Source: Pseudomonas sp. GD03944 (GTDB lineage: Bacteria; Pseudomonadota; Gammaproteobacteria; Pseudomonadales; Pseudomonadaceae). Taken from it: DNA of 64,000 nucleotides. Where the stretch lies: contig NZ_JAOCAH010000017.1 of the NCBI RefSeq assembly GCF_029839275.1, positions 1 to 64,000 on the forward strand, read 5' to 3'. The position numbers were made by a program, and so were the translations under genes. The notes below the pieces were generated by a model. That model was not told the origin of the DNA. It was given only the letters and a program-made list of their open reading frames with translations, and made no database searches. Shown here piece by piece: positions 43,089-50,793 of this stretch (position 1 is its first letter; each line of letters opens with the position of its first letter).

Positions 43089-43973
43089 ATGCGTATGCGG
43101 CTGATGCTGCTAGGCGGCGGTAATGCACTGGGACAGGCGCTGATTCGCCTTGGCGCGGAGGAAGACATCAGCTTCCTCGCGCCCAGGCCGCCAGAGTCGG
43201 GCTGGGATGCTGCCAGCCTGACCCAACTGCTCGACGACACCCGCCCCGATGCCCTGATCAACCTCGCCTACTACTTCGACTGGTTCCAGGCCGAAGTGCT
43301 GAACGAGGCGCGCCTGGCTGCCCAGGAGCGCGCCGTCGAGCGTCTGGCCGAGCTCTGCCAGCACCATGAAATCCGCCTCCTGCAACCGTCCAGCTACCGG
43401 GTCTTCGATGGCTCGCGTGCCACGGCCTACAGCGAGAAGGAAGAACCGGTCCCGCTGGGCGCGCGTGGCCAGGCGCTGTGGCGTTTGGAGCAGAGCGTGC
43501 GTGCGGCCTGTCCGCGGCATGTGCTGGTGCGTTTCGGCTGGCTGCTCGATGACAGCGCCGATGGCCTGCTCGGTCGTTTTCTCACCCGTGCCGAACACGA
43601 TGAAACGCTGTTCCTGGCCGATGACCGACGGGGCAACCCGACGCCGGTCGACGACGCTGCCCGGGTGATCTTGGCCGTGCTCAAGCAACTCGACTGTGAA
43701 ACCCCGCTGTGGGGCACCTATCATTACGGTGGCCACGAGGCGACGACCTCACTGGCGCTGGGGCAGGCGGTGCTCAGCGAGGCGCGCAGTTTCCGCAGCA
43801 ACCTGGTCGACGACGTGGCCGCACAGGCCCACGCCGCCCGCCCGGATGCTGCCGACGAACCCCAGCACGCCGTGCTCGCCTGCAAGAAAATCCTTCACAC
43901 CTTCGGGATCAAGCCGCGCGCCTGGCGTGCCGGATTGCCGAGCCTACTGGATCGTTACTATCGCCATGTCTGA
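43089..43973 (+). CDS. RmlD-like SDR protein lacking the Tyr/Lys catalytic pair
   Basis: 294 residues with an atypical Rossmann start (LMLLGGGNALGQAL, 6-19) and the RmlD-like segment SSYRVFDG (101-108). Where RmlD has the catalytic Tyr-x3-Lys, this protein aligns R126-x3-L130 (PLGARGQALWR), so ordinary SDR chemistry is unlikely. It may be a regulatory or binding homologue, or use another mechanism. Overlaps the next epimerase gene by 8 bases, so the two are coupled. The start is uncertain (ATG 43089 or 43095): no good ribosome-binding site is seen. PAO1 has similar genes next to oprG (PA4069/PA4068, from memory). Confidence 0.75.
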   Translation: MRMRLMLLGGGNALGQALIRLGAEEDISFLAPRPPESGWDAASLTQLLDDTRPDALINLAYYFDWFQAEVLNEARLAAQERAVERLAELCQHHEIRLLQPSSYRVFDGSRATAYSEKEEPVPLGARGQALWRLEQSVRAACPRHVLVRFGWLLDDSADGLLGRFLTRAEHDETLFLADDRRGNPTPVDDAARVILAVLKQLDCETPLWGTYHYGGHEATTSLALGQAVLSEARSFRSNLVDDVAAQAHAARPDAADEPQHAVLACKKILHTFGIKPRAWRAGLPSLLDRYYRHV

Positions 43974-44892
43974 AATCCTCGTAACCGGCGGTGCCGGGTT
44001 TATCGGTTCGCATCTGGTCGACGCGCTGCTGGCTCAGGGGCATCAGGTGCGGGTGCTGGACAACCTGTCCATGGGCAAGCGCAGCAACCTGCCGCTGGAT
44101 AACCCGAACCTGCGCTTCATCGAAGGCGATGTGGCCGATGCCGCCCTGGTCCTGGAGGCCGTTTCCGGCTGCCAGGCCGTGGTGCACCTGGCGGCGGTGG
44201 CCTCCGTGCAGGCGTCCGTGGATGACCCGGTGGCGACCCACCAGAGCAACTTCGTGGGCACGCTCAATGTCTGCGAAGCGATGCGTCAGCAGGGCGTGAA
44301 GCGTGTGGTATTCGCCTCCAGTGCCGCGGTCTACGGCAATAACGGCGAAGGCCAGGCGATTGGCGAGGACACCCCCAAGGCACCCCTGACGCCCTACGCC
44401 TCGGACAAGCTGGCCAGCGAGTACTACCTGGATTTCTACCAGCGTCAGCATGGCCTCGAGCCTGCGATCTTCCGTTTCTTCAATATTTTCGGCCCGCGCC
44501 AGGATCCTTCGTCCCCGTATTCGGGGGTGATTAGCATCTTCACCCAGCGCGCCCAGCAGGGGCTGCCGATCAGCGTGTTCGGCGACGGCGAGCAGACCCG
44601 TGATTTCTTCTACGTGGCCGATCTGGTCGAGCTGCTGGTGCAGGCCGTCAGTGCGCCCCAGGTGGTGTCTGGCGCGGTCAACGTCGGCTGGAACCAGACC
44701 ACCAGCCTGAACCAGTTGCTTGCCGAGATCGGCGCGCTGTTCGGCGGTTTGCCGGCCGTGACCCACCAGGCGACGCGCCCTGGCGACATTCGCCACTCCC
44801 GGGCGAACAACGCCCGCCTGCAGGCCAGTTATCGGCTGCCGACCGCGACGCCGATCCGTGAGGGGCTGCGGCGACTGCTCGGACTCGAGTGA
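43966..44892 (+). CDS. NAD-dependent nucleotide-sugar epimerase/dehydratase
   Basis: 308-residue extended SDR. NAD-binding GGAGFIGSH (8-16), HLAAVASV (75-82), Ser at 118-119 in FASSAAVYG, and catalytic Y144-x3-K148 (PYASDKL). Overall similar to UDP-glucose/UDP-GlcNAc 4-epimerases such as WbpP and GalE. Substrate cannot be told from sequence. It overlaps the RmlD-like gene by 8 bases; no other sugar-nucleotide or LPS genes lie nearby. Two terminators follow. Confidence 0.85.
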   Translation: MSEILVTGGAGFIGSHLVDALLAQGHQVRVLDNLSMGKRSNLPLDNPNLRFIEGDVADAALVLEAVSGCQAVVHLAAVASVQASVDDPVATHQSNFVGTLNVCEAMRQQGVKRVVFASSAAVYGNNGEGQAIGEDTPKAPLTPYASDKLASEYYLDFYQRQHGLEPAIFRFFNIFGPRQDPSSPYSGVISIFTQRAQQGLPISVFGDGEQTRDFFYVADLVELLVQAVSAPQVVSGAVNVGWNQTTSLNQLLAEIGALFGGLPAVTHQATRPGDIRHSRANNARLQASYRLPTATPIREGLRRLLGLE

Positions 44893-44899
44893 GTCGACG

Positions 44900-44927
44900 A
44901 AAAAGCCGCGCCCATGCGCGGCTTTTC
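44900..44927 (+). terminator. Terminator after the epimerase gene
   Basis: 11-bp stem AAAAGCCGCGC (44901-44911) / GCGCGGCTTTT (44916-44926), CCAT loop. Confidence 0.9.
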
Positions 44928-44955
44928 ATTACCTGGCCGCCCGTGACGCGGCCAT

Positions 44956-44984
44956 GAAAAAGCCGGCGTCATGCCGGCTTTTGT
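44956..44984. terminator. Bidirectional terminator between the epimerase and ompW genes
   Basis: AAAAAGCCGGC (44957-44967) pairs with GCCGGCTTTTG (44973-44983), loop GTCAT. It reads well in both directions, so it ends ompW on the minus strand. Confidence 0.9.
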
Positions 44985-44999
44985 TTGCTGGGGCGTGCC

Positions 45000-45668
45000 T
45001 CAGAATTTGTAGCCCAGGCCCACCATGTAGACCCAGGGGTCCACGTCCACGTCCACCTTGACCTTGGTACCGGCCAGGTCGGTGGTCGCCGTGGTGTCGA
45101 TGTCCAGGTACCAGACCGAGGCGTTGAACAGGATGTTCTCGGTGATCTGGAAGTCCATGCCCGCTTCCAGGGCCAGGCCCACGGAGTTGTCCAGTTCCAG
45201 GCTGTTGAAGCCCTGGGCCTTGCGGGCACCGGTCAGGTCTTCATCGAAGAACAGGGTGTAGTTGATCCCGGCGCCCACGTACGGCTGCACCTTGGACGCG
45301 CTGTCCAGGGGGAAGTACTGCAGGGTCAGGGTCGGTGGCAGGTGCTTGATGTCCGCCAGTTTGCCATCCAGGGCGCCCAGGCCCTTGACGCCGACCGAGT
45401 GCTGGAACGGGGTGGCGGCAAGCAGGCCGATACCTAGGTGGTCGGTGACCATGTAGGTGCCGGTCAGGCCCAGCTGCGTATCGCTGTCCAGGGTTGCCTT
45501 GGTGCCCGCTGCCTTGGCGCCACCAATCGACAGGCTGGAGCTGTCTTCGTGCGGATCGACGGTGGCGGCGCCCACGCGCAGGATCAGATCACCGGCCTGG
45601 TGCGCGTGTGCCATGGGCGCCGCCAGCGCCATGGCAATCAGAGAGGCAGCGATCAGTGGCTTTTGCAT
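45000..45668 (-). CDS. oprG: OmpW/OprG family outer-membrane protein
   Basis: 222-residue precursor with a clear signal peptide (MQKPLIAASLIAMALAAPMA, cleavage after AHA near residue 22) and an OmpW-type eight-stranded barrel (HQAGDLILRVGAATVDP; YVGAGINYTLFFDED; ending VGLGYKF with terminal Phe). The family forms narrow channels for small hydrophobic molecules. AGGAG lies 5 bases upstream of the ATG; a longer frame upstream has no signal-peptide logic and covers the promoter. An ANR box precedes it. Order epimerase-oprG-DUF3299-ABC resembles PAO1 PA4068-PA4064 (from memory). Confidence 0.92.
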   Translation of the reverse strand: MQKPLIAASLIAMALAAPMAHAHQAGDLILRVGAATVDPHEDSSSLSIGGAKAAGTKATLDSDTQLGLTGTYMVTDHLGIGLLAATPFQHSVGVKGLGALDGKLADIKHLPPTLTLQYFPLDSASKVQPYVGAGINYTLFFDEDLTGARKAQGFNSLELDNSVGLALEAGMDFQITENILFNASVWYLDIDTTATTDLAGTKVKVDVDVDPWVYMVGLGYKF

Positions 45669-45711
45669 ACGAACTCCTATCGAGTCATCAAGTAAAAAGA
45701 GAGTGACTCCT

Positions 45712-45752
45712 AGACTACGGAGTGGGGCAAACGCCTTCTTGATCCAGCTCAA
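45712..45752 (-). promoter_or_regulatory. ANR/FNR box and -10 of the ompW/oprG promoter
   Basis: TTGATCCAGCTCAA (45739-45752) matches TTGAT-N4-ATCAA at 9 of 10 positions. On the minus strand a -10-like TAGTCT (45717-45712) is placed so that the box centre is about 41 bases upstream of the start, the class II position for ANR/FNR activation. OprG of P. aeruginosa and OmpW of E. coli are known to respond to anaerobiosis. Confidence 0.65.
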
Positions 45753-45801
45753 TAAGAGGGCGCATTGTCTGGAATGCGCGTTGGCGAAGAGGATGCCAGG
45801 C

Positions 45802-45832
45802 GTAAAAAAGCCGGACGCGAGGTCCGGCTTCT
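45802..45832 (-). terminator. Terminator of the DUF3299/ABC unit
   Basis: AAGCCGGAC (45808-45816) / GTCCGGCTT (45822-45830), 5-base loop. On the minus strand the stem is followed by TTTTTT. Confidence 0.8.
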
Positions 45833-45855
45833 CTGGCGGGCGGGGCAGGAGGGGA

Positions 45856-46389
45856 TCAGCTATCCGGCAGCTCGTAGGCGTAGATCTTGTCGGCCTGCAT
45901 CTGGTAGCCGACCTCGGCCAGCTCGCTGCTGCTGTGCTCGACCTTCAGCGGCCCCTCGATCCAGAACGGCTGGTACAACGCGTCGAGCAGCACGCCGAGT
46001 TCGGCACGCACATGGACGATCTGGTTCGACGGAGGCGGCGGCACATGGATGCAGGCGCCGAAGTACGGCACCAGCAGGAACTCGGTGACGCGGCCCTCGT
46101 CGGTCACATCCAGCGGCACGATGTAGCCCGGCAGCTTCACCGCCTGGCCGTCCAGCTCCTTGACCACTGGCGCGGCCGGCGACTGCTGCATGGCCGCCGG
46201 GCCGGATTCGGCCAGGGCGTCGGCCAACTGCGACAGGTCGTGGATCGGGGTTGGCTCCGAGACCTGGGGCGGTGCATCCGGTGGGATCAGCTCGGACCAG
46301 GTCAGCTCGCGCACCTCGGCAGCCGATACGGGCAGGGCCAGGGCGAGAAACAGCGATGCGAGCAGACAGCGGAGCATGGGCAACCTCAT
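45856..46389 (-). CDS. DUF3299 periplasmic protein
   Basis: 177-residue protein with signal peptide (LRCLLASLFLALALPVSA|A). The conserved core is VKLPGYIVPLDV and the motif YFGACIHVPPPPSNQIVHV, with Cys and His that could bind metal. Its start overlaps the permease stop (ATGA), so it is coupled to the ABC genes. The PAO1 counterpart (PA4066, from memory) belongs to a zinc-responsive cluster, so a role in zinc handling is plausible. Biochemical function unknown. Confidence 0.82.
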   Translation of the reverse strand: MRLPMLRCLLASLFLALALPVSAAEVRELTWSELIPPDAPPQVSEPTPIHDLSQLADALAESGPAAMQQSPAAPVVKELDGQAVKLPGYIVPLDVTDEGRVTEFLLVPYFGACIHVPPPPSNQIVHVRAELGVLLDALYQPFWIEGPLKVEHSSSELAEVGYQMQADKIYAYELPDS

Positions 46390-47651
46390 AGACGAATGGA
46401 CAGGCCGTCGGCCAGCGACTGCCGGTAGGCACGCCAGGCCGGCAGGCTACCCATCAGCAGTGCGGCGCCCAGAATAGCGCCCAGCAGCGTCCACTCATAG
46501 GTCGTTGGTGCATTCAGTGCCAGATACAGGCCGTAATTGGCCTGCACGTAGCCCTGAGCCACCGCGATTCCCAGGTACAGCAGCAGGATGCCCAGCAGCA
46601 CGCCGGCCAGGGCCAGGGTGAAGGCCTCCAGGATCAGCAGGCTGGCGATATGCCAGGGGCGCGCGCCCACCGAACGCAGGATCGCCATTTCCCGGCGGCG
46701 TTCGTTCAGGCTGGTGAGGATCGCGGTGAGCATGCCGATCAGGCCGGTCAGCACCACGAACAGCGACACCACGAACAGTGCCTTCTCCGCCGTGCCCATC
46801 AGGCTCCACAGCTCCTGCAGGGCCACGCCGGGCAGGATCGCCAGCAGCGGCTCGCCCCGGAATTCGTTGATCTCCCGCTGCAGGCTGAAGGTGGCGATCT
46901 TGCTGTTCAGACCCAGCATGAACGCGGTGATCTGCTTGGGCTGCAGGTCCATGGCCCGGGCCTGGTCGGCGCTGACCTTGGCTGCGCCACGGGCCGGCAT
47001 GCCGTTCTGCCAGTCGATGTGCAGCGCCTCCATGCCGGCCAGGGAGATATGCAGGGTGCGGTCCACCGGTGTACCGGTGCGGCCGAGGATGCCCACCACG
47101 GTGAAGGGTTTGTCGTCGTGCTTGAGCAGGCTGATGGTGGCCACGCCATGGGCCAGCACCAGTTCATCACCCAGCTTGTAGTTCAGCGCCTGCGCCACCT
47201 CGGCGCCGAGCACCACCTCGAATGGGTCGTCGGCGAAGGGGCGGCCGTCGGTGAGGTTGAGGGGCTGGGTACGGGCATAGCGGTAGTGCTCGAAATAGGC
47301 CGGGCTGGTGCCCATGACCCGGTAGCCGCGGTGCGAGTCGCCCAGGGAGATGGGGATGGCCCACTTGACCTGGCGGTGCTCGGCGAAGTGCTCGAAGCTT
47401 TCCCAGCGAATGTTGTTGGTGGCATTGCCGATGCGGAACACCGAGTACAGCAGCAGGTTCACGCTCCCGGAGCGGGCGCCGACGATCAGGTCGGTGCCGC
47501 TGATGGTGTTGGCGAAGCTGGCGCGTGCCTCGGTGCGCACGCGCTCGACGGCGAGCAGCAGGCACACCGACAGGGCGATGGCGAACACAGTGAGCAGGGC
47601 GGTGAAGCGGCGGTTGGCCAGGCTGGCCAGGGCGATACGGAACAGGTGCAT
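46386..47651 (-). CDS. MacB/FtsX-type ABC transporter permease
   Basis: 421-residue membrane protein: one N-terminal helix (about 17-35, FTALLTVFAIALSVCLLLAV), a large periplasmic core domain (40-280), then three C-terminal helices (SLFVVLTGLIGMLTAIL; LILEAFTLALAGVLLGILLL; LGAILGAALLMGSLPAW). This is the topology of mechanotransmitting MacB-type permeases, not of importers. It pairs with the ATPase one base upstream and with the DUF3299 gene. Substrate unknown; context suggests metal or envelope stress. Confidence 0.9.
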   Translation of the reverse strand: MHLFRIALASLANRRFTALLTVFAIALSVCLLLAVERVRTEARASFANTISGTDLIVGARSGSVNLLLYSVFRIGNATNNIRWESFEHFAEHRQVKWAIPISLGDSHRGYRVMGTSPAYFEHYRYARTQPLNLTDGRPFADDPFEVVLGAEVAQALNYKLGDELVLAHGVATISLLKHDDKPFTVVGILGRTGTPVDRTLHISLAGMEALHIDWQNGMPARGAAKVSADQARAMDLQPKQITAFMLGLNSKIATFSLQREINEFRGEPLLAILPGVALQELWSLMGTAEKALFVVSLFVVLTGLIGMLTAILTSLNERRREMAILRSVGARPWHIASLLILEAFTLALAGVLLGILLLYLGIAVAQGYVQANYGLYLALNAPTTYEWTLLGAILGAALLMGSLPAWRAYRQSLADGLSIRL

Positions 47652-47652
47652 T

Positions 47653-48363
47653 TCAGGCCTCGGCAGGAGTGGCTGCGCGATTCAACTCGGCCAGGGACAG
47701 GCTGCGGTCGAACAGAGAAGCAAGGCTTTGGTCGTGGCTGACGAACAGCAGGCTGGCGCCGGCTTCGCGGCATTCGGCGAACAGCAGGTGCAGAAACGCC
47801 TCGCGGGCATCGGCGTCCAGCGCCGAGGTCGGTTCATCGGCGATCACCAGTTCCGGTTGACCGATCAGTGCCCGGGCCGCGGCGACCCGTTGCTGCTGGC
47901 CGATGGACAGACTGTCGGCGCGCCGCTCAAGCAGGCTGGCGTCTTTCAGGCCCAGGTGGGCGAGCAATTGAGCGGCGGCCTCGGTGACGCTGCCATGCCG
48001 CTGCACGGCCCGCTCTGCGCGCAGGCGGGAAAAACGGCAGGGCAGTTCTACGTTCTCGCGTACCGAAAGAAACGGCAGCAGGTTGAACTGCTGGAAGATG
48101 TAGCCGGTGTGGTCGACCCGAAAGCGGTCCCGGGCGCTCGAGGACAAACCGCTCAGGTCCTGGCCAAGCAGCTGGATCGTACCGCGCTGGGCCAACTGCA
48201 CGCCGCCGAGCAGGCCGAGCAGGGTGGTCTTGCCGCTGCCGCTGGGACCCTTGAGAAAAAGGGTTTCGCCACGGGCCAGGGTGAAATCGGGGATGTCCAG
48301 CAGTTCGGGTTGGCCGGGCCAGGCAAAACCGAGGTTGGACAGGGTGATCAAAGGTGGACTCAT
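47653..48363 (-). CDS. ABC transporter ATP-binding protein
   Basis: 236 residues. Walker A GPSGSGKTTLL (39-49), Q-loop FQQFNLLPFL, a signature LSIGQQQRV (variant of LSGGQ), Walker B LVIADEP, and H-loop SHDQSL. Belongs to the LolD/MacB ATPase group and powers the permease downstream (1-base gap). A weak promoter (minus strand TTGAAA 48406-48401, 16 bp, TATGCA 48384-48379) may allow expression independent of yihY. Confidence 0.93.
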   Translation of the reverse strand: MSPPLITLSNLGFAWPGQPELLDIPDFTLARGETLFLKGPSGSGKTTLLGLLGGVQLAQRGTIQLLGQDLSGLSSSARDRFRVDHTGYIFQQFNLLPFLSVRENVELPCRFSRLRAERAVQRHGSVTEAAAQLLAHLGLKDASLLERRADSLSIGQQQRVAAARALIGQPELVIADEPTSALDADAREAFLHLLFAECREAGASLLFVSHDQSLASLFDRSLSLAELNRAATPAEA

Positions 48364-48484
48364 AGGTAACTCATTGGGTGCATAAATGTGGGAGACGCTC
48401 TTTCAACGATGGCCTGTTCAGCACTCGCCGCCTCAGCGGCAGTGGGCCGCTGACCTGGCCACCCGCTTGGCCTGAAAGTGCGGG

Positions 48485-49378
48485 TTATCGGGCAGGGTCG
48501 GCTTCTGGCCTGATCTCTTTTTCGCCAGGCTCCTTGCCCTCTTGCGAGTAATGCTCGATGACCGCATTGAGCTCGGCGCCGAACAACAGCACCGCGCAGG
48601 AAATGTGCAGGTACAGCAGGAACACGATGATCGCCCCGATGCTGCCATAGGTGGCGTTGTAGTTGGCGAAGTTCTGCGCGTAGTAGGCAAAACCGAGGGA
48701 TGCGCCGATCCACACCACCACGGCCAGCACCGAGCCCGGCGTGATGAAACGGAAGCGCTGCTCGACATCCGGCGCCACGAAGTACACCACCGCCACCACG
48801 ACCATCAGCAGGAAGATCGCGATCGGCCAGCGCAGCCAGCTCCACAGCGTCACCACGATCTGCTCGAGGCCGATCTGTTGTGCCAGCCAGCCCATGACCT
48901 GGGGGCCGAGCACCATCAGCGCCGCCGCCGTCAGCAGGGCGCCGGCAATGCCGACGGTGTAGAGCAGCGACAGGGGAATGCGTTTCCAGGGCTTGCGGCC
49001 TTCTTTCACGCCGTAGGCCTTGTTCATCGCATCCATGGTCGAGCGCACGGCCGATGAGGCCGTCCACAGCGCCACGACGATACCGATCGAGAACAGGCCG
49101 GCCTTCTGGGTCTGCAACTGATCGATGACCGGATTGACCAGCTCGACCGTGGACTGTGGCAGCACCAGTTCGGCCTGCTGCCGCAACCAGTCGAAGAATG
49201 GCTGCAGATCCAGCAGGCTGATCAGCGCGACCAGGAACAGCAGAAAGGGAAACAGCGAGAAGAACATCTGGAAAGCCAGGGCCGATGCGTAGGTAGGCAA
49301 TTCGTCCTCGATGAAATCGCTCACCGTGGTCTTCATCACCTGAAACAGGCTGACACCCTGCAGCGTGGGAAAAAACAT
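48485..49378 (-). CDS. YihY/BrkB-family inner-membrane protein
   Basis: 297 residues, six predicted transmembrane helices, with family signatures ASALAFQMFFSLFPFLLFLV near the N-terminus and GSIGAIIVFLLYLHISCAVL near the end; charged C-terminal tail. The family was once annotated as RNase BN, which is incorrect; true function unknown. Here it lies between the ABC ATPase gene and the DUF2796 gene, which are adjacent in PAO1 as I recall. Confidence 0.92.
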   Translation of the reverse strand: MFFPTLQGVSLFQVMKTTVSDFIEDELPTYASALAFQMFFSLFPFLLFLVALISLLDLQPFFDWLRQQAELVLPQSTVELVNPVIDQLQTQKAGLFSIGIVVALWTASSAVRSTMDAMNKAYGVKEGRKPWKRIPLSLLYTVGIAGALLTAAALMVLGPQVMGWLAQQIGLEQIVVTLWSWLRWPIAIFLLMVVVAVVYFVAPDVEQRFRFITPGSVLAVVVWIGASLGFAYYAQNFANYNATYGSIGAIIVFLLYLHISCAVLLFGAELNAVIEHYSQEGKEPGEKEIRPEADPAR

Positions 49379-49666
49379 AGCGCCTCCACTGGCTATGGCG
49401 GGCCGCGCGCCCGCGCCCTCTCGAGTAATCGATAGATGCAGCGCCGGACACAGGATCAGGCGACCGCTATGGATTGGAGGTACCGAGCCGGCATGAGTTC
49501 GGCTTATCCGTACTCACACCCTGCAACGCCAAATCAGGCGGTGCTCTGCGGAGGTGTTCCAGCTGTTCCTGCGAATGGCCGCCCAGCGCCAACCGGGCGG
49601 ACGGCAACAACGCTCAGGTGAACCAAGGCGGATGGGCGAAGCGCCCACCCTGGGGGCTTCAGTCCG
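49379..49666. other. Intergenic region with a GC hairpin repeat
   Basis: No gene recognised. Near 49630-49650 is GGATGGGCGAAGCGCCCACCC, a stem TGGGCG/CGCCCA with AAG loop (split here as GGATGGGCGAA and GCGCCCACCC), resembling a short repeat often scattered in Pseudomonas intergenic DNA. It may help end the minus-strand DUF2796 transcript. Confidence 0.4.
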
Positions 49667-50275
49667 TTAAAAACCCAGTGTCGGCTGGGCCGGGGTCAGC
49701 TCAACACCTTGCTGGCCATTCGGGCCGATCAGTTGTACCTGAACTTTCTCGGTGGCGGGGAAGTGCTTGAACAGAGTGCCGAGGTCCAATTGTTTCAGCG
49801 CGTTGGCCTGTTTGCAGTCGAGCTGGTAGTGCGCATGGATGTCGCTGTGCTCGCCTTCGTGGCTGTGCTTGGCACCTTCGAACAACGGGCTTTCCAGTTC
49901 CTGCTTGCTGGTGCTGCAATTGCCGGCGGCCAGGCCGAACAGCTCCTGGGGTTTTTCCAGCAGGGCACGGGCGCTGGCGACCTTGGCCTTGTCGGCGTCG
50001 CTGCTGGCCGCGTGCTCGAAGCCGACCAGGTTCATCGCCGGGCTCACCAGCTCCAGCTCCAGGGTCTGGCCGTCGAGTACCGCATTGAGCTGTGCAACGC
50101 CGTGTTCATGGGCACCCAGGCTGTCGTGATCATGGTCGTGGTCGTGGTCGTGGTCGTGCGCATGATCGTGAGCGTGGCTATGGCTGTGGCCATGGTCGTG
50201 ACCATCGTGGTCGCTGGCCTGGGCGGCGACCAGGGGCAGCAGGGCAAACGGCAGGGCAAGCAGCAGGCGACGCAT
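49667..50275 (-). CDS. His-rich DUF2796 periplasmic (zinc-related) protein
   Basis: 202-residue precursor: signal peptide (MRRLLLALPFALLPLVAAQA), then a histidine/aspartate-rich stretch (about 22-52, mainly HDHDHDHD-type repeats), then the DUF2796 domain (GAHEHGVAQLNAVLDGQTL; ending ELTPAQPTLGF). Histidine-rich arms of this kind bind zinc in ZnuA-like proteins. GGAG precedes the ATG and a Zur-like palindrome lies 29-41 bases upstream, so induction in zinc shortage is likely. PAO1 has a similar gene (PA4063, from memory) next to the same ABC system. An upstream extension of the frame is excluded by the signal peptide. Confidence 0.88.
   Translation of the reverse strand: MRRLLLALPFALLPLVAAQASDHDGHDHGHSHSHAHDHAHDHDHDHDHDHDSLGAHEHGVAQLNAVLDGQTLELELVSPAMNLVGFEHAASSDADKAKVASARALLEKPQELFGLAAGNCSTSKQELESPLFEGAKHSHEGEHSDIHAHYQLDCKQANALKQLDLGTLFKHFPATEKVQVQLIGPNGQQGVELTPAQPTLGF
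50134..50157. repeat. Hexanucleotide tandem repeat (GGTCGT)x4 in the DUF2796 gene
   Basis: Four perfect copies of GGTCGT, in frame and encoding alternating Asp-His on the minus strand, flanked by related imperfect copies. A change in copy number would alter the length of the metal-binding arm by two residues without breaking the frame. Confidence 0.85.
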
Positions 50276-50300
50276 GGGGATCTCCAGAGTCTCGGTTGGA

Positions 50301-50319
50301 ATCGTTACGTTATAACGAT
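50301..50319. promoter_or_regulatory. Zur-like palindrome upstream of the DUF2796 gene
   Basis: ATCGTTACGTTATAACGAT: a 7-bp inverted repeat with a 5-base centre. The core GTTACGTTATAAC (50304-50316) is close to the Zur pattern GTTATA-n-TATAAC (two mismatches in the left half). It lies 26-44 bases upstream of the DUF2796 start on the minus strand. Confidence 0.6.
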
Positions 50320-50399
50320 TTTTGCGGCGAATGGCCAGCCACTTGGCCCGCGGGCATCGGCATGGGAGCATGCCGGGATCGATGTGGAGAGGTGGTGAG

Positions 50400-50747
50400 A
50401 TGGTGCGTATTCGTGGACGGATCGGCGACTGGCCGGTGGACCTGAGTGTGGAGCTGGATGCCGACGACTGGGCGCAGCTTGCGGCCCACCTGCCGCCGGC
50501 TGGCGAGCGTTCTGCCGCCGCGGCGGCCGCTGTCGTCGGGCAGAGCGATGCGCTCTGGCAGACCACGCTGGAGCTGCTGCGCAAGGCCGGGAAGATCGAA
50601 GGTCCGCAGTTGCTGGCGCAACTGGCCGCGCTGGCCGGTGGGGAGCAGGCCGGGAAGCGCCTGCTGGTGCGCCTGCGCCATTGCGCTCAGGTGCGCATGG
50701 AAACCGGGGCAGATGCCCCGATCTATCACTGGGTCGACCAGGCGTAG
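50400..50747 (+). CDS. Conserved hypothetical protein
   Basis: 115 residues, starting MVRIRGRIGDWPVDLSVELD. No known domain recognised. An acidic N-terminal half, an alanine-rich stretch and a basic helix (GKRLLVRLRHCAQVRME) suggest a small soluble alpha/beta protein. GAGAGGTGGTGAG precedes the ATG at 50400; the longer frame from 50322 would overlap the control region of the DUF2796 gene. PAO1 has a gene in this spot (PA4062, from memory). Divergent from DUF2796, convergent with cnoX. Confidence 0.7.
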   Translation: MVRIRGRIGDWPVDLSVELDADDWAQLAAHLPPAGERSAAAAAAVVGQSDALWQTTLELLRKAGKIEGPQLLAQLAALAGGEQAGKRLLVRLRHCAQVRMETGADAPIYHWVDQA

Positions 50748-50793
50748 TCGCTACGGCGCGTGAACGGACCGGCGGCCGATCACGCGGGTTGGA

